NCBI GenBank assembly: GCA_032191485.1
Contig: JAVDOI010000205.1
Coordinates: 56,001 to 120,000, forward strand
Length of the DNA: 64,000 nt
Direction of reading: 5' to 3'
Source: Leptoclinus maculatus
Taxonomy: Eukaryota; Chordata; Actinopteri; Perciformes; Stichaeidae
Numbering within the stretch: position 1 is the stretch's first letter; each line of letters opens with the position of its first letter. The notes beneath the pieces are model-generated. The model was not told the DNA's origin. It saw only the letters and a program-made list of their open reading frames with translations, and did not search any database. Positions 22,226 to 35,144 of this stretch are shown here, piece after piece. A program made the position numbers and the translations under genes.

Positions 22226-24956
22226 TATCTCACATCCTCATATCTGAAATGTCAAAGTGATGCTAATGTGAAAGGATCGGCAGAGGTGGAAGAAGTTTTT
22301 TAGATCCTTAACTGATGTAAAATACTTAATTTACAGATACTTGAGAGATTATTAATGCAAAATATTATCAACAAATAAAATATGATGTATTATTACAGAT
22401 TAAGGCGCACAAAATAAATATATAGCAGTTAAAGTTAAACCCACTAGAGTCCAAATAATTCATAGAGATCAGGAGTATTTAACTCTAAATGTGACGAAGG
22501 AGACAGAATCACAGGATGGACACTCATTAGATTACAGATGTTTCGTAACATATATGAAGAATATGAACTTCCAGGTGACGACTGAAGGCTATGAGTCACA
22601 AATATAGACACAAATACAAGAAGTAAAATCTGTCAGATATCTGAGTTCTTCATTTATACATTTGGGGAATATCGAGTTTTAGTGACAAAGACCAACGAGT
22701 GAAATCCTGTTGAATCTGAGCCAATCAATAACAGACGTAGCTGCTTTAAAACGTCCAATAAAACCTAAAGAAAGTCAGTTTGAGAAAAGCTGCAGAATGA
22801 TTTGTGTTTTTCTAGGATATAACAATCAAAACAGTTATTATTTAATCGATCGATCGATTAATTGATTGATTGATTGATTGACTCAGTGTGCTCGTTGTGT
22901 TTCTCCTGCTAAGAGCAGTGACTCATTCATGAATGTTCTGAGAACAAGCTGAGAGCGGTTTGATCCGTGTTAAAACACTGAGCTTATCTGTGATGGGTCC
23001 TCGCCCTGCGCCGATATATAAGATCAATAAGGATATAAGATCAATAAGTGAACATTCCCCCGGCCCCTCCGTCCTGACCCCTGCTCAGTGAAGGTGAGCC
23101 TGTGGTGTTTGGCATCGCCGACGGAAATCAAACCGTTCCATTTATTAGTTCTCAGAGCCGCTGTTGTTGTAAGAATCAGAGATGAAGAAAAACGGCGGAT
23201 TAATGCAACGAGAAGACAAACAAGTGATGGCTGTGAGAGATGTAAATGTTATTTCACCCACTACAAAGGAGTTCACAGGACCGGGTTCAGAGGACTTCTT
23301 CTGTGTTTCAGATCTGAAGTGAACGATGCTCATGTTTGATTCTTTGTGGACGAATTTATAGAACCTTGTGGGAGGAGAGTAGAACCAGGTGGACGCCACA
23401 CCTGTCCATTGATAGAAAAAACAAAAGGTGCTGATATACATCCAAACATTTAACCCCTTCAAATCTACTTTACTCTTTAACTTCTGCTCAGATAGATTTA
23501 ACATAATAATCCTTTAAAACCACTCTGAATCATAGCAGTGTTTGGATGTCAGTCTGCTAAATAAAATGTATTCATTTAAATATTGTTATCTTGATCAACA
23601 CATCATTATTTCATCAAAACAAAGGTTTCACTAAAATCTGTCGCTTTTTAGAAACTACAGATTTTTATGGATTTTAAATCCGTCTTCCACCTCGACAGCA
23701 TCACATATATTTTGTGTGTCGTCTTTATTGTAGCTGTAGGATGTGAAATGTTAAAACCTTAAATGTTTAATCCAACGATGTCTCCAAACTAAATACGTAA
23801 TTATTAATATCCTCTCAAAATGTCCAAAATAATCATTTTCACAAAAGAATAACTTCATTACAAATGTCCTCCAGGTATCTTCCAGGTGTCTCCAAATGTC
23901 TCCAGGTGTGAAGTTAAAATGACATTTTTTTATCAATAATTATCTTCAGCTCTGGTTTTAAGATGAAACTTTATTGACGTTGAAGAACAAAAAAGTGTAA
24001 ATCATTTAATTACAATGAGGGATCAACACGTTTCAGTTTGACCTCCACATTCTTCAACCAGACTGATCGTCTTTCTTCTCACCGTTTTAGTTTGGCGAGT
24101 TTGATATTAACACGATGACAGACACATTAATAAAAACTACCGAACCAAGTTGAATTAAAGTTTATCTTTGGTTTGTATCTTGCGGTTGAAGAGTTTCCTC
24201 CTCGGTGTCGACGTCTCGTCTCTATCAGTGAAATCTGTCCGTCTGTCCGTCCTCACCTCCTTTCAACAGTTCTCTCTTCACAATCAAACGTCTCTGCTTC
24301 AAACATCAACATGTGGTCTCTCCTGGACCAGATATCCACCGATTATCAGCCGTCTGCAGCGCCAAGAGCCAAAGCTCTGCTGGAATAATTAAACCCAGCA
24401 GATCTGCGGTCAGCGTTTCTTCTAAAAACTGCTTCCTCTTCCTGCTGTTTCTGTTAGCATTCCTGTCGCTAACGTCTCTACACACATCATCATCATCAGC
24501 AGATTGTGTTGCACGTTAACATTGATGATGATGATGATGTGGTTTCAGGTCTCTGGAGGTTCAGTTTGTTTTCAGATCTGGTTTGTGTTGTGTTTTTGCT
24601 TAGAAACAGCAGAGAAAGCACAAAGATCAATACGTCAGTGTCTATTTTTTTAAGTTTAAAGGGACACTCCACCCAAAATCCAGCAGGACTCAACTTTGTT
24701 TTGCCTCTATTGATATTTCATTATTTTATGTTGAGTTGGTACCAAAGCATTTCACTGCACAATGTAGAGTCATGTGACAAATATAAAACTACAAAAAAGT
24801 ACAAAATTTTCCTAAATGTTGCTGAGGAAAAGTAGAAAGTTTCCCGCAATGGAAATACTCCAGTAGACAGTGGCTGTCTGAGGAGCAGGGGCAAAAAATA
24901 AAATAAAAAGGGCAACAGCTAACGTAACTTTTCTTACGTGTAGGGCAGCCGATATG
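22226..24956. other. No gene seen; unique sequence, small simple repeats
   Basis: About 2.7 kb. A GATC/ATTG simple repeat lies at 22846-22880 and a GAT run at about 24521-24540. Frames such as 23145-23504 (minus) and 24506-24835 (plus) have no recognised domain. AAGGGACACTCCACCCAAAA (about 24660) resembles wording I associate with dispersed fish repeats, but I cannot delimit an element. Confidence 0.45.
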
Positions 24957-25722
24957 GCACTGAAGCTCGTTTTCTCCACTGCATCTCGTTTTCTCCACTG
25001 CATGTCGTTTTCTCAACTGCATCTCGTTTTCTCCACTGCATGTCGTTTTCTCCACTGCATGTCGTTTTCTCAACTGCATCTCGTTTTCTCCACTGCATGT
25101 CGTTTTCTCAACTGCATCTCGTTTTCTCCACTGCATGTCGTTTTCTCAACTGCATCTCGTTTTCTCCACTGCATGTCGTTTTCTCCACTGCATGTCGTTT
25201 TCTCAACTGCATCTCGTTTTCTCCACTGCATCTCGTTTTCTCAACTGCATCTCGTTTTCTCCACTGCATGTCGTTTTCTCCACTGCATGTCGTTTTCTCA
25301 ACTGCATCTCGTTTTCTCCACTGCATCTCGTTTTCTCCACTGCATGTCGTTTTCTCCACTGCATGTCGTTTTCTCAACTGCATCTCGTTTTCTCCACTGC
25401 ATCTCGTTTTCTCCACTGCATCTCGTTTTCTCCACTGCATCTCGTTTTATCCACGGCATCTCGTTTTCTCCACTGCATGTCGTTTTCTCAACTGCATCTC
25501 GTTTTCTCCACTGCATCTCGTTTTCTCCACTGCATCTCGTTTTCTCAACTGCATCTTGTTTTCTCCACTGCATCTCGTTTTCTCCACTGCATCTCGTTTT
25601 CTCCACTGCATCTCGTTTTCTCCACTGCATCTCGTTTTCTCCACTGCATCTCGTTTTCTCCACTGCATCTCATTTTCTCAACTACATCTCATTTTCTCCA
25701 TTGCATCTCATTTTCTCCACTG
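24957..25722. repeat. 19-bp minisatellite (CTCCACTGCATCTCGTTTT), about 40 units
   Basis: Two main variable positions (CTCCAC or CTCAAC; CATCTC or CATGTC) define unit types, and ordered mixtures of them fill the left two thirds. The right third is almost uniform. Since 19 is not a multiple of 3, all three frames cycle through the same peptide set, producing several long frames on both strands. Confidence 0.96.
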
Positions 25723-26957
25723 GAAGGGCACTCTAGAGGGCACTTTATCATATTGTATCTACCAGAAGGACATCCTCAAGTGCATTTCATCATGTTTTCT
25801 TCACTGGAAGGGCACCTCAGCATGTCTTGTCTACTATAGTGGCATCCTGCTGCGTTTCTCTCTGATATGGGGGCATTAAGGGGGGTTGCGGTTGGTAAAT
25901 GTACTGTAGGACAGAGGAAATGTGTGCGATTCCTCCAGAAAGCAGAAAAGTGCAGCAGCAGCTCTGCTCGTATTGTTTCATGGTCTCCGTCTCTTTTTAA
26001 AAACCACAAGTCTAAACACACTTAGCCCCGTGGCCGGCCACAAAAGCCTGCTGTTCACCTCCTCCTGACCAACATGCACCCGTCATGTTTAGAAAATAAG
26101 CCTGCGGTCCAAAACACACAGCCACTGCCACCACTGAAATAAATCTCAATTTCCTTCGGCCACTTTCTTCATTTAGCAGTTATGTAATGAGCCAATCACA
26201 GGCTTCTCCCAGAGACTCATTAACATACCATTAACATATGTGTCAGTAATGAGTAAATGAGGGTAACATGTGGATCAACCTCTGGTTAAAAGGTCTCACT
26301 GTGAGCCACACAGATTATTCCTGCGCCCAGCACACCCACGCCAAATTTAATGGGGCTGTCAGAGAGGCTGAGGTGTGGTCAGCCATTTTCCAAATAATTA
26401 CCCCTCAAAACAGAGACGTTATTGTGTCCAACGCCGGGCCTCCGAGAGAACGAGCTGAAGTACATGCTGGAGTACTCTGAATGCAGTGCAGAGCTGCTGC
26501 TACTTGACTGAAATACTGTTTATATACTCTGTTCGAGGAGCTGAAACTTTAAGGTCACTTTCTGAAGAACAAGGAGGGAAACAGTCACACAAAAACAGAC
26601 AAAAGGTTTACAGCAACAATCGTTATTATTACCAATTCAAAAGAAATAATGAGAGGCATGTTGAACATTAATATTGCCTCACAGCAATACATGCAAAGAA
26701 AATACACTAAAATAAACGGATATACAGTATATATATTTATATAGATACAGTCTCATCTTAACTCCTAATAAAACATCAGTTTAATTGTTGATTTCTATTA
26801 TTGATCTGAATCAAAGTAACTATAAATAATAAATAAATGTGGTGCAGTAAAAAGACGTAGTGGAGAAGAAGTATAACACAGCATGACATTGAAATTCTCA
26901 ACACGTACCTCAAAATGTACTTATATAAGATCGTTGAGTAAAATAACTCAACTGGTT
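25723..26957. other. No gene seen; unique sequence with a strong candidate regulatory stretch
   Basis: No coding exon is recognised. About 26080-26465 has balanced composition, a CCAATCA word, two TAATGAG words, ATTAACATA repeats, a TGTGGTC word and CCATTTTCCAAATAATTA. It is the best candidate in the window for a conserved enhancer-like element, by reading only. A possible short AT tract follows at about 26723-26745. Confidence 0.4.
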
Positions 26958-28760
26958 AATGCTGAACTCTACTGTGTTTCTTTACTGAACTCTACTGCGT
27001 TTCTTTACTGAACTTTACTGCGTTTCTTTACTGAACTCTACTGTGTTTTGTCCTGGACTCTACTGTGTTTTGTCCTGGACTTTACTGTGTTTCTTTACTG
27101 AACTCTACTGTGTTTCTTTACTGAACTTTACTGTTTCTTTACTGAACTTTACTGCGTTTCTTTACTGAACTTTACTGTGTTTTGTCCTGGACTCTACTGT
27201 GTTTCTTTACTGAACTCTACTGTGTTTCTTTACTGAACTTTACTGCGTTTCTTTACTGAACTTTACTGTGTTTTGTCCTGGACTCTACTGTGCTTCTTTA
27301 CTGAACTTTATTGTTTCTTTACTGAACTCTACTGTGTTTCTTTACTGAACTGTACTGTGTTTCTTTACTGAACTCTACTGTTTCTTTACTGAACTTTACT
27401 GTGTTTTTTACTGAATTTTACTGTGTTTCTTTACTGAACTCTACTGTGTTTCTTTACTAAACTTTAATGTATTCTGTACTGAACTCTACTGTGTTTCTTT
27501 ACTGTGTTTTTTTACTGAACTCTACTGTGTTTCTTTTCTGTTTTTTACTGAACTCTACTGTGTTTCTTGACTGAACTCTACTGTGTTTCTTTACTGAACT
27601 CTACTGTGTTTTTTACTGAACTCTACTGTGTTTCTTCACTGAACTTTACTGTGTTTCTTGACTAAACTTTACTGTGTTTTTTTACTGAACTTTACTGTGT
27701 TTTTTTACTGAACTCTACTGTGTTTCTTGACTGAACTCTACTGTGTTTCTTTACTGAACTCTACTGTTTCTTTACTAAACTTTACTGTGTTTCTTCACTG
27801 AACTTTACTGTGTTTTGTACTGAACTCTACTGTGTTTCTTTACTAAACTTTACTGTGTTTTGTACTGAACTTTACTGTGTTTCTTTACTCAACTCTACTG
27901 TGTTTCTTTACTGAACTCTACTGTGTTTCTTTACTGAACTGTACTGTGTTTCTTTACTGAACTCTACTGTTTCTTTACTGAACTTTACTGTGTTTTTTAC
28001 TGAATTTTACTGTGTTTTGTACTGAACTCTACTGTGTTTCTTTACTGTGTTTCTTTACTGAACTCTACTGTGTTTCTTTACTAAACTTTAATGTATTCTG
28101 TACTGAACTCTACTGTGTTTCTTTACTGTGTTTTTTTACTGAACTCTACTGTGTTTCTTTTCAGTTTTTTACTGAACTCTACTGTGTTTCTTGACTGAAC
28201 TCTACTGTGTTTCTTCACTGAACTTTACTGTGTTTCTTGACTAAACTTTACTGTGTTTCTTCACTGAACTTTACTGTGTTTTGTACTGAACTCTACTGTG
28301 TTTCTTTACTGTGTTTTTTTACTGAACTCTACTGTGTTTCTTGACTAAACTTTACTGTTTTTTTACTGAACTCTACTGTGTTTCTTTACTGAACTCTACC
28401 TTGTTTCTTTACTGAACTCTACTGTGTTTCTTTACTAAACTTTACTGTGTTTCTTCACTGAACTTGACTGTGTTTTGTACTGAACTCTACTGTGTTTCTT
28501 TACTGAACTTCACTGTGTTTTGTACTGAACTCTACTGTGTTTCTTTACTAAACTTTACTGTGTTTTGTACTGAACTCTACTGTGTTTCTTTACTCAACTC
28601 TACTGTGTTTCTTTACTGAACTTTACTGTGTTTCTTTACTCAACTCTACTGTGTTTCTTTACTGAACTTTACTGTGTTTCTTTACTGAACTTCACTGTGT
28701 TTTGTACGGAACTTTACTGTTATGTACTGAACGTTACTGTGTTTTTACTGAACTCTACTG
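26958..28760. repeat. 23-bp minisatellite (TTTACTGAACTCTACTGTG), 1.8 kb
   Basis: Roughly 75-80 units containing CTGAACTCTACTGTGTTTCT, with variants CTTTACTG, CTAAAC, GTCCTGGACT and TTGACTGAAC. Segments of several hundred bases recur with the same order of variants (compare about 27480-27560 with 28095-28190), so the array contains large internal duplications. Confidence 0.95.
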
Positions 28761-30737
28761 TTGTGAGTTCCTCATTAAAATGACTTAAATGAAGGAACCT
28801 AAATGTTTCATGTTGTTTTAGTTATTTGTTATTGTTAAACAGCTAATATGTGATCCTTCTATCTTTTAAAGTTCTCTTTAATTTCTTACTTTAATGTTTA
28901 TTTGTATCTTTTTATTTTAGTTTTGGTTGAATCAGTTTTCAGGAACAGTTGTATTCATTCTTTCTGATTCTGGAGCTGATTGATTGATTGATTGATTGAA
29001 CAGGTAACTGGTCACCTGGTTGCTGTTGTTGCTGATGAGTCTCCTGATGCTGTGATTGGTCGGTTGGACCGATGAACCTGATGGTTCCATCTGTGTGACG
29101 TTCGCTGACTCTTTATCTGCTGTTTCTTCTGACACTCAGATGAAGAACTTGTAGAACCATGGAGACGAACAGGTCCTCCCTGATGTATTTATGCAGGTTC
29201 ATGCAAAAAGAAAAATTGCACACAAATATTTGTTCAAGTTAAAGAAACAAAATGAGTCAGAAGATCTCGAGCTGCAGCAGAAAGTTCATCAGTGAGACTA
29301 CCAATGTTTCTTTAAATTAGTCTGTTCATGTGATCACAGATCAGCCTGCAGCCTCTGACTCCATGTCAATGTCTTCTGTTGTGAACCAAACATCCATTTG
29401 ATCACGTCGTCACCGACAGAGACCCAAAACACCCACAACACCATTACAGCATGCGGGGGGGAATGCTGGGCCGTGATTGGTTGGCGGGGGCGGACAGGTA
29501 CGAGTCGTTTGATTGGTTCAGACCACACAGAGCCGACGCTCGGTTTCCTCTTGTAAATATTTGGTGCTGTCTGCAGGCTGCAGCTGGTGTATGTGTGTGT
29601 GCCCTTTAATTACAGTGTTACCAGTAAAGATCTTCTCTTTCATGTGGTGCTACCTGTCTGCAGGTATTCCTCTGTTTGCTTCTTCTGAAAGAATCTGATG
29701 CTGTAAGTTTAGATTCATGTAAGAGATGAAGACAGACAGACACACACACAGACACGTTAACGTTACTGCAGCTAACGTTAGCTGACGTGAAGAGAACCGA
29801 CAATAAAAACTAATTTCTAATCAAAGTCACAGACGTGGTGGAGAGAAACTGACGAAAAAGAACGAGCCGTACAAGATGAAAATACAGATTTTTATCTACT
29901 TTAAATATTTTTTTTTTTATTAATTCATATTATGCCTTTATTCTTGAAATAATAAAATATATCTTGCACAAGAGCTCCATTTATATTTAATGGAACAAAC
30001 TGTGTCACTTGAGATCTTTTTCTGACTTTCCCTCACAACAAATTAACATCCAGGTGTGTGTTTACCTGTGATCTCACCTGACCTGTGATGTCATCAGGAC
30101 CCCTTCCTGTTCTGTACTACAAAGAAACCACAATCAGATTTCATCACATCGACTTTGTGCCTGAAACAATACTCTCTGTGCAGCTTTAATTGTCCTAAAT
30201 ATCATAAACAGTGAGTTATTATGGTCTGCTCAGTGAACAATGACGACTGTCAGCGAAACAAGCGCTCCCCTGAACTTCAGAGACCTGACAGTTCAGCAAT
30301 TAGCTGCTTGTCTCCACTTTGACGAAGAAAAAGAGTCTTCATCTGACAGTCAGACCTGATTATTACCTGCTCAGGTGAAGCTGCAGGGAGTTTATGTTTT
30401 CACTGAGAGAAGTGTGTGTAGAAGGTTCGACACATATTTCACATAATAATCTGGTGGACGGATGCTGACTGAAGGATGTTTTGGTTTTCATCCAAATGTG
30501 AGATGTTCTTCATTATCAAGTCTGAACCAGGAGAAGAAGAAGAAAGAAGAACATCCTTGTTCTTATTGACACTAGTGGTCATTTAGTGAACTGCAGTTAG
30601 CATCCTGCTGCTCGTGCTAAACAGCAATACAACAACATGTCATATTTAGAATAACGTTCCTGTCTGTAATGTTCCTATATTATATTTGGATCATTGGCTC
30701 CGTGATACTAACTTAATGTTTACAAATGAATTGATTA
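28761..30737. other. No gene seen; unique sequence
   Basis: About 2 kb. An ATTG run lies at 28978-29000. GGTCATTTAGTGAACTGCAG (about 30575) matches wording at the far end of family A copy 5 and may be a small fragment. No exon is recognised. Confidence 0.45.
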
Positions 30738-31106
30738 GCTAACGTTATTAAGCAACCAACGCCAGATCCATGCAGCGTAGCTAAGTTACAGCTAGCCGGC
30801 TAATCGTAGCTTAGCTAAGGTTACCATTGCTACCTGCCTTGCATTGCTGTTGGCTAGAAAACAATAATTAGCTTCAAATCTTTGCTTTGTAACGATACAT
30901 TATTGGCTAAAAATCATCACCGTATTTCATATTGTCATGAATAACATTAGCTGGTTAATTAATTTGGCAAGTTAGCCAATTAATAAATCCACTCAGATAG
31001 TATTTTACCAGCAATAACGTTAGCAATAAGTAAGCTAAGGTTAGCCAGCAAGCTGTAACTTAGATACGCTGCATGGATCTGGTGTTGGTTGCTTCACAAC
31101 GTTAGC
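30738..31106. mobile_element. Inverted-repeat element (MITE-like), about 370 bp
   Basis: The left arm (30738-30820) contains GCTAACGTT, AAGCAACCAACGCCAGATCC and ATGCAGCGTAGCTAAGTTAC. The right arm (31033-31106) carries the reverse complement with few changes. The arms are about 75-85 bp and enclose roughly 210 bp without a coding frame. No clear target duplication is visible, so the superfamily is unknown. Confidence 0.7.
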
Positions 31107-33046
31107 GGAGGCTAGCCAATGTACCAGCCAGAAGAGCCCCAGGAATCTGGATGAATTAGCTGACGTTATCCATAAATAGCATTAGCAATGCTATACGTTC
31201 AGAACCACCACATCCTTTGGATGGCTGTTATAGGAAACCGAGACCGTCGGGGAAAGTCTCTGTTTTTAAGTTACGTTACAATCCTTTCATGTGTAAATAA
31301 ATGAAAATCTAAACTTTGACTCTGTTAGATGATTTAGTTTACAGTTGATGTTATTATCTGGACTTTCTTATTCTCTTTAGTTTGTCTCTCCCTCGTCCTT
31401 CATGGGTGGCAGAACATTTAAGGAGGGTTGAAGCTGCAGAATAAAGTTGTGGGATGAATTTAGCATCACAGCTGGTTTTAGGAGGATACAAGAACAAAGC
31501 CAACATGGAGTCTGCACTCATTTACACTAAATTACAACAAAAAAAAGGAAATGTCTGTCTGATTAATATTTCTTGATTTAGTAAGTAATCGTCTTTGTCA
31601 GCTCTAAATTTTGAAAAGACTTCAAACGGCTGCAGCCACATGTTTCACACTCGGTTAGAAAAATCCCACAGTCGGCATCTTCACCGTAGGCTCCGGCTGG
31701 AAGTTTTTACAGTTCTACATTTCAAAAAGGCCCCAAAATATTCAGCCAAAAAACTCCAGATTCCAGTATATCCAACAGTGCAAGATAAGCAAATATACCT
31801 GGCCCTCAGGAAGTGGAGCTGCAGCCAATGGAGCGCTGATTTACAGGCTGATGAGTCGAGGAGCCTCCTCTGGGACGGAAAGCTCTCCAAGACCGGGGAG
31901 GATTAGTTCCTTTCAGGAGTCCTATAATTAGGCCTACATCTGTACTCTGGCTGCTCGGCATGCTGGGAGAGGTAATTTACGGATGTGTGTGTGTGCTGGT
32001 ATAAATTCTTCTTGGCCTCCGGTGAAACAGCCAACATTGGAGATCCCAGCAATAGACTTGTGGAAACCACTGGGATTTCACAATCATGACTCTAATATAT
32101 TTAAAAGTGCTCCATAGATATATGTTGGCCGGGCAAATAACTAAGTAACTCCACAACAAATTGAAAACAATTCAAGATTTGACATGTTATCATCTTATAA
32201 AGTACTTGTGGCTAACATCTTAGCAAACAACAATTTAAATGTTATTCCAAACCATATTCAGCAATGTGAAAACACATGAAAACACATGAAAACACAAAAA
32301 CAAAATCAGACTTCCATGGATCAATGAGAACTAAGCTAATGAGCTAATTAGCTACAAACAGCTAACATATAAGAAGATACATGCAGCTAATGTTGGATAA
32401 GCTAACTGTTACATGCAACTAATAATCATAATGTTTGATAAGCTAATTATAACATCAACATGGACTCATCTTAATAACCGGGTGAGACTAAAAGTTATTT
32501 TTAAATATCGACCTTATTACCACAACAGTTTTTAATATAATGAACATTCAGCAGAACTGTGTTCTCCACTCACAACTATTAAACAGGGAAAGTGTGTATT
32601 GTATGTCTTATAACCAGAGAACAACCGTCTTTAATAAACCCAACAACAAGCACTCATTTATAAAACAAGTCTGATTCTGAAACAGTTTGCTTATGAACGC
32701 TGATCCCAAACCAAATGTTGCACTGATTAAAGTTGAGTTTGAGCTCTTTGTGTGGTCCTCTTGTTCTCACACTATCTCACCGGATCTCTTTGTGTCTGTT
32801 TGTTTTGGATCATTCTCGTGAATATTTCATTTATTTTACTGGTTCACTTCCTCGTTTGGTTTCCTTCACTGTTGGAGGAGGTGAACTCCAGCAGAGGTTC
32901 AAAGTCAACCTGAAATATTAAAGGCAATGAAGGCGATCATTTATAGATTCACTCAGCGTGTGAACAATAAGAATTACTTCCAAAACATCAACAACAAACT
33001 AACTAATTTAACACAACAGACTTTTACCTGCAAAACAAAAGATGTG
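31107..33046. other. No gene seen; unique sequence with a candidate regulatory stretch
   Basis: About 31590-31935 is unique, evenly composed sequence with open frames on both strands (103 codons plus, 69 codons minus) but no recognised domain. A conserved non-coding element is as likely as an exon. About 32330-32460 is rich in AGCTAA words. Confidence 0.4.
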
Positions 33047-33705
33047 TGATAAATACATAATATAGATAAATACATAATATAGATCAATACATAATATAGA
33101 TCAATACATAATATAGATCAATACATAATATAGATCAATACATAATATAGATAAATACATAATATAGATCAATACATACTATAGATAAATACATAATATA
33201 GATAAATACATAATATAGATCAATACATAATATAGATCAATACATAATATAGATCAATACATAATATAGATCAATACATAATATAGATCAATACATAATA
33301 TAGATCAATACATAATATAGATCAATACATAATATAGATCAATACATAATATAGATCAATACATAATATAGATCAATACATAATATAGATCAATACATAA
33401 TATAGATCAATACATAATATAGATCAATACATAATATAGATCAATACATAATATAGATCAATACATAATATAGATCAATACATAATATAGATCAATACAT
33501 AATATAGATCAATACATAATATAGATCAATACATAATATAGATAAATACATAATATAGATAAATACATAATATAGATCAATACATAATATAGATAAATAC
33601 ATAATATAGATCAATACATAATATAGATAAATACATGATATAGATAAATACATAATATAGATCAATACATAATATAGATCAATACATAATATAGGTAAAT
33701 ACATG
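33047..33705. repeat. 17-bp minisatellite (AATACATAATATAGATC), about 38 units
   Basis: A uniform 17-bp unit with one main variant (ATAGATAAAT against ATAGATCAAT) that clusters at both ends. The middle block of more than 20 units is uniform. Confidence 0.96.
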
Positions 33706-34557
33706 AAACTGCACATTGTGGATAATTCTGACTTCCTTTCATTTTAATTACAATATTATTTTCTTTCCTTGGCAGAACTGAGCCTCCGTATCAAACCTAC
33801 TGTATGTGGACAAAACAGTCGAAGTCAATAGTTAAATGTGAGTTTGACAACATCTGCAGAGTTTCTAATGACACTGAAGGATTGAGAGGAAACAGACTGA
33901 ATAATTGTAAAAAACGCTCTGTGTCCAAAGGAAATATTGATAAAGTCCCTCATGAAAAGTTTACACTTCATCAGATCATAAAGATCCTCCTTGTTCTCTG
34001 CTCCTAAACGCACCAATCACACTTCAACAATATAACTCTATTAACACGCCTTAGGAACACAAACTGAGCTGTGGAGAGAAAATCCTTCATTCAAATAAAT
34101 AGAAAGTGTGGAAACACATTTAGAGAAGAAGTAAAGAAGCAGAAACATGATCCCAAATATACAAAAGAAAGGGTTTCATCGGTTCTCTCTCAGGAGGAAG
34201 GAAGGAAGAGATAAGGAAGGAAGGAAGGAAAAGACAAAGGAAAGAGGAAGGGAGGAAGAAAAACACCAAGGGATGAAGGAAGGAAGGAAACACGAGGGGA
34301 GAGGTGTGAGGGCCGCGAAGCACACTCCACTGCCTCCACTATTTAATCTTACAGAAGCTAAAACAATTGCAAAGTGAATTACACTAATTACACTATCGAT
34401 AGAAATATGATCCGCGGAAAAGAGTTCACACGCTCCACCCAGGAAGCTTGATCCCTACAGGATGGAATGTGATGAACTGAACGAGCTTCTTTCATAGTCC
34501 GTAAAGGTCATAAATCATCCACAAAATGTCTGTCTCAATCACAATTGGCTTAAATCC
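33706..34557. other. No gene seen; includes GGAAGGAA-rich stretch
   Basis: About 34195-34290 is purine-rich with GGAAGGAAGG words. Two short opposite-strand frames at about 33804-34016 have no recognised domain. Confidence 0.45.
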
Positions 34558-35144
34558 AGCTGGCCGCCCTCGCGTGACCTATAGGCGTTCAGCTGGCCGC
34601 CCTCGCGTGACCTATAGGCGTTCAGCTGGCCGCCCTCCCGTGACCTATAGGCGTTCAGCTGGCCGCCCTCCCGTGACCTATAGGCGTTCAGCTGACCGCC
34701 CTCCCGTGACCTATAGGCGTTCAGCTGGCCGCCCTCCCGTGACCTATAGGCGTTCAGCTGGCCGCCCTCCCGTGACCTATAGGCGTTCAGCTGACCGCCC
34801 TCCCGTGACCTATAGGCGTTCAGCTGACCGCCCTCCCGTGACCTATAGGCGTTCAGCTGACCGCCCTCCCGTGACCTATAGGCGTTCAGCTGACCGCCCT
34901 CCCGTGACCTATAGGCGTTCAGCTGACCGCCCTCCCGTGACCTATAGGCGTTCAGCTGACCGCCCTCCCGTGACCTATAGGCGTTCAGCTGACCGCCCTC
35001 CCGTGACCTATAGGCGTTCAGCTGACCGCCCTCCCGTGACCTATAGGCGTTCAGCTGACCGCCCTCCCGTGACCTATAGGCGTTCAGCTGACCGCCCTCC
35101 CGTGACCTATAGGCGTTCAGCTGACCGCCCTCCCGTGACCTATA
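34558..35144. repeat. 33-bp GC-rich minisatellite, 18 units, open on both strands
   Basis: Units contain CCGTGACCTATAGGCGTTCA. Units 1-2 have TGGCC and CTCGCGTG, units 3, 4, 6 and 7 have TGGCC and CTCCCGTG, and unit 5 and units 8-18 have TGACC and CTCCCGTG, so variants are strongly polar along the array. Thirty-three bases are 11 codons without a stop, so the plus strand encodes repeated RRSADRPPVTY (frame 34526-35167) and the minus strand repeated EGGQLNAYRSR (34539-35159). I see no promoter, splice or homology evidence that either is translated. Confidence 0.96.

Noticed and set aside
24954..25879. Frames of 230-280 codons
   Set aside because: All three frames read the same 19-bp repeat.
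33047..33705. CRISPR-like array
   Set aside because: Uniform 17-bp tandem units without spacers in a vertebrate genome; an ordinary minisatellite.
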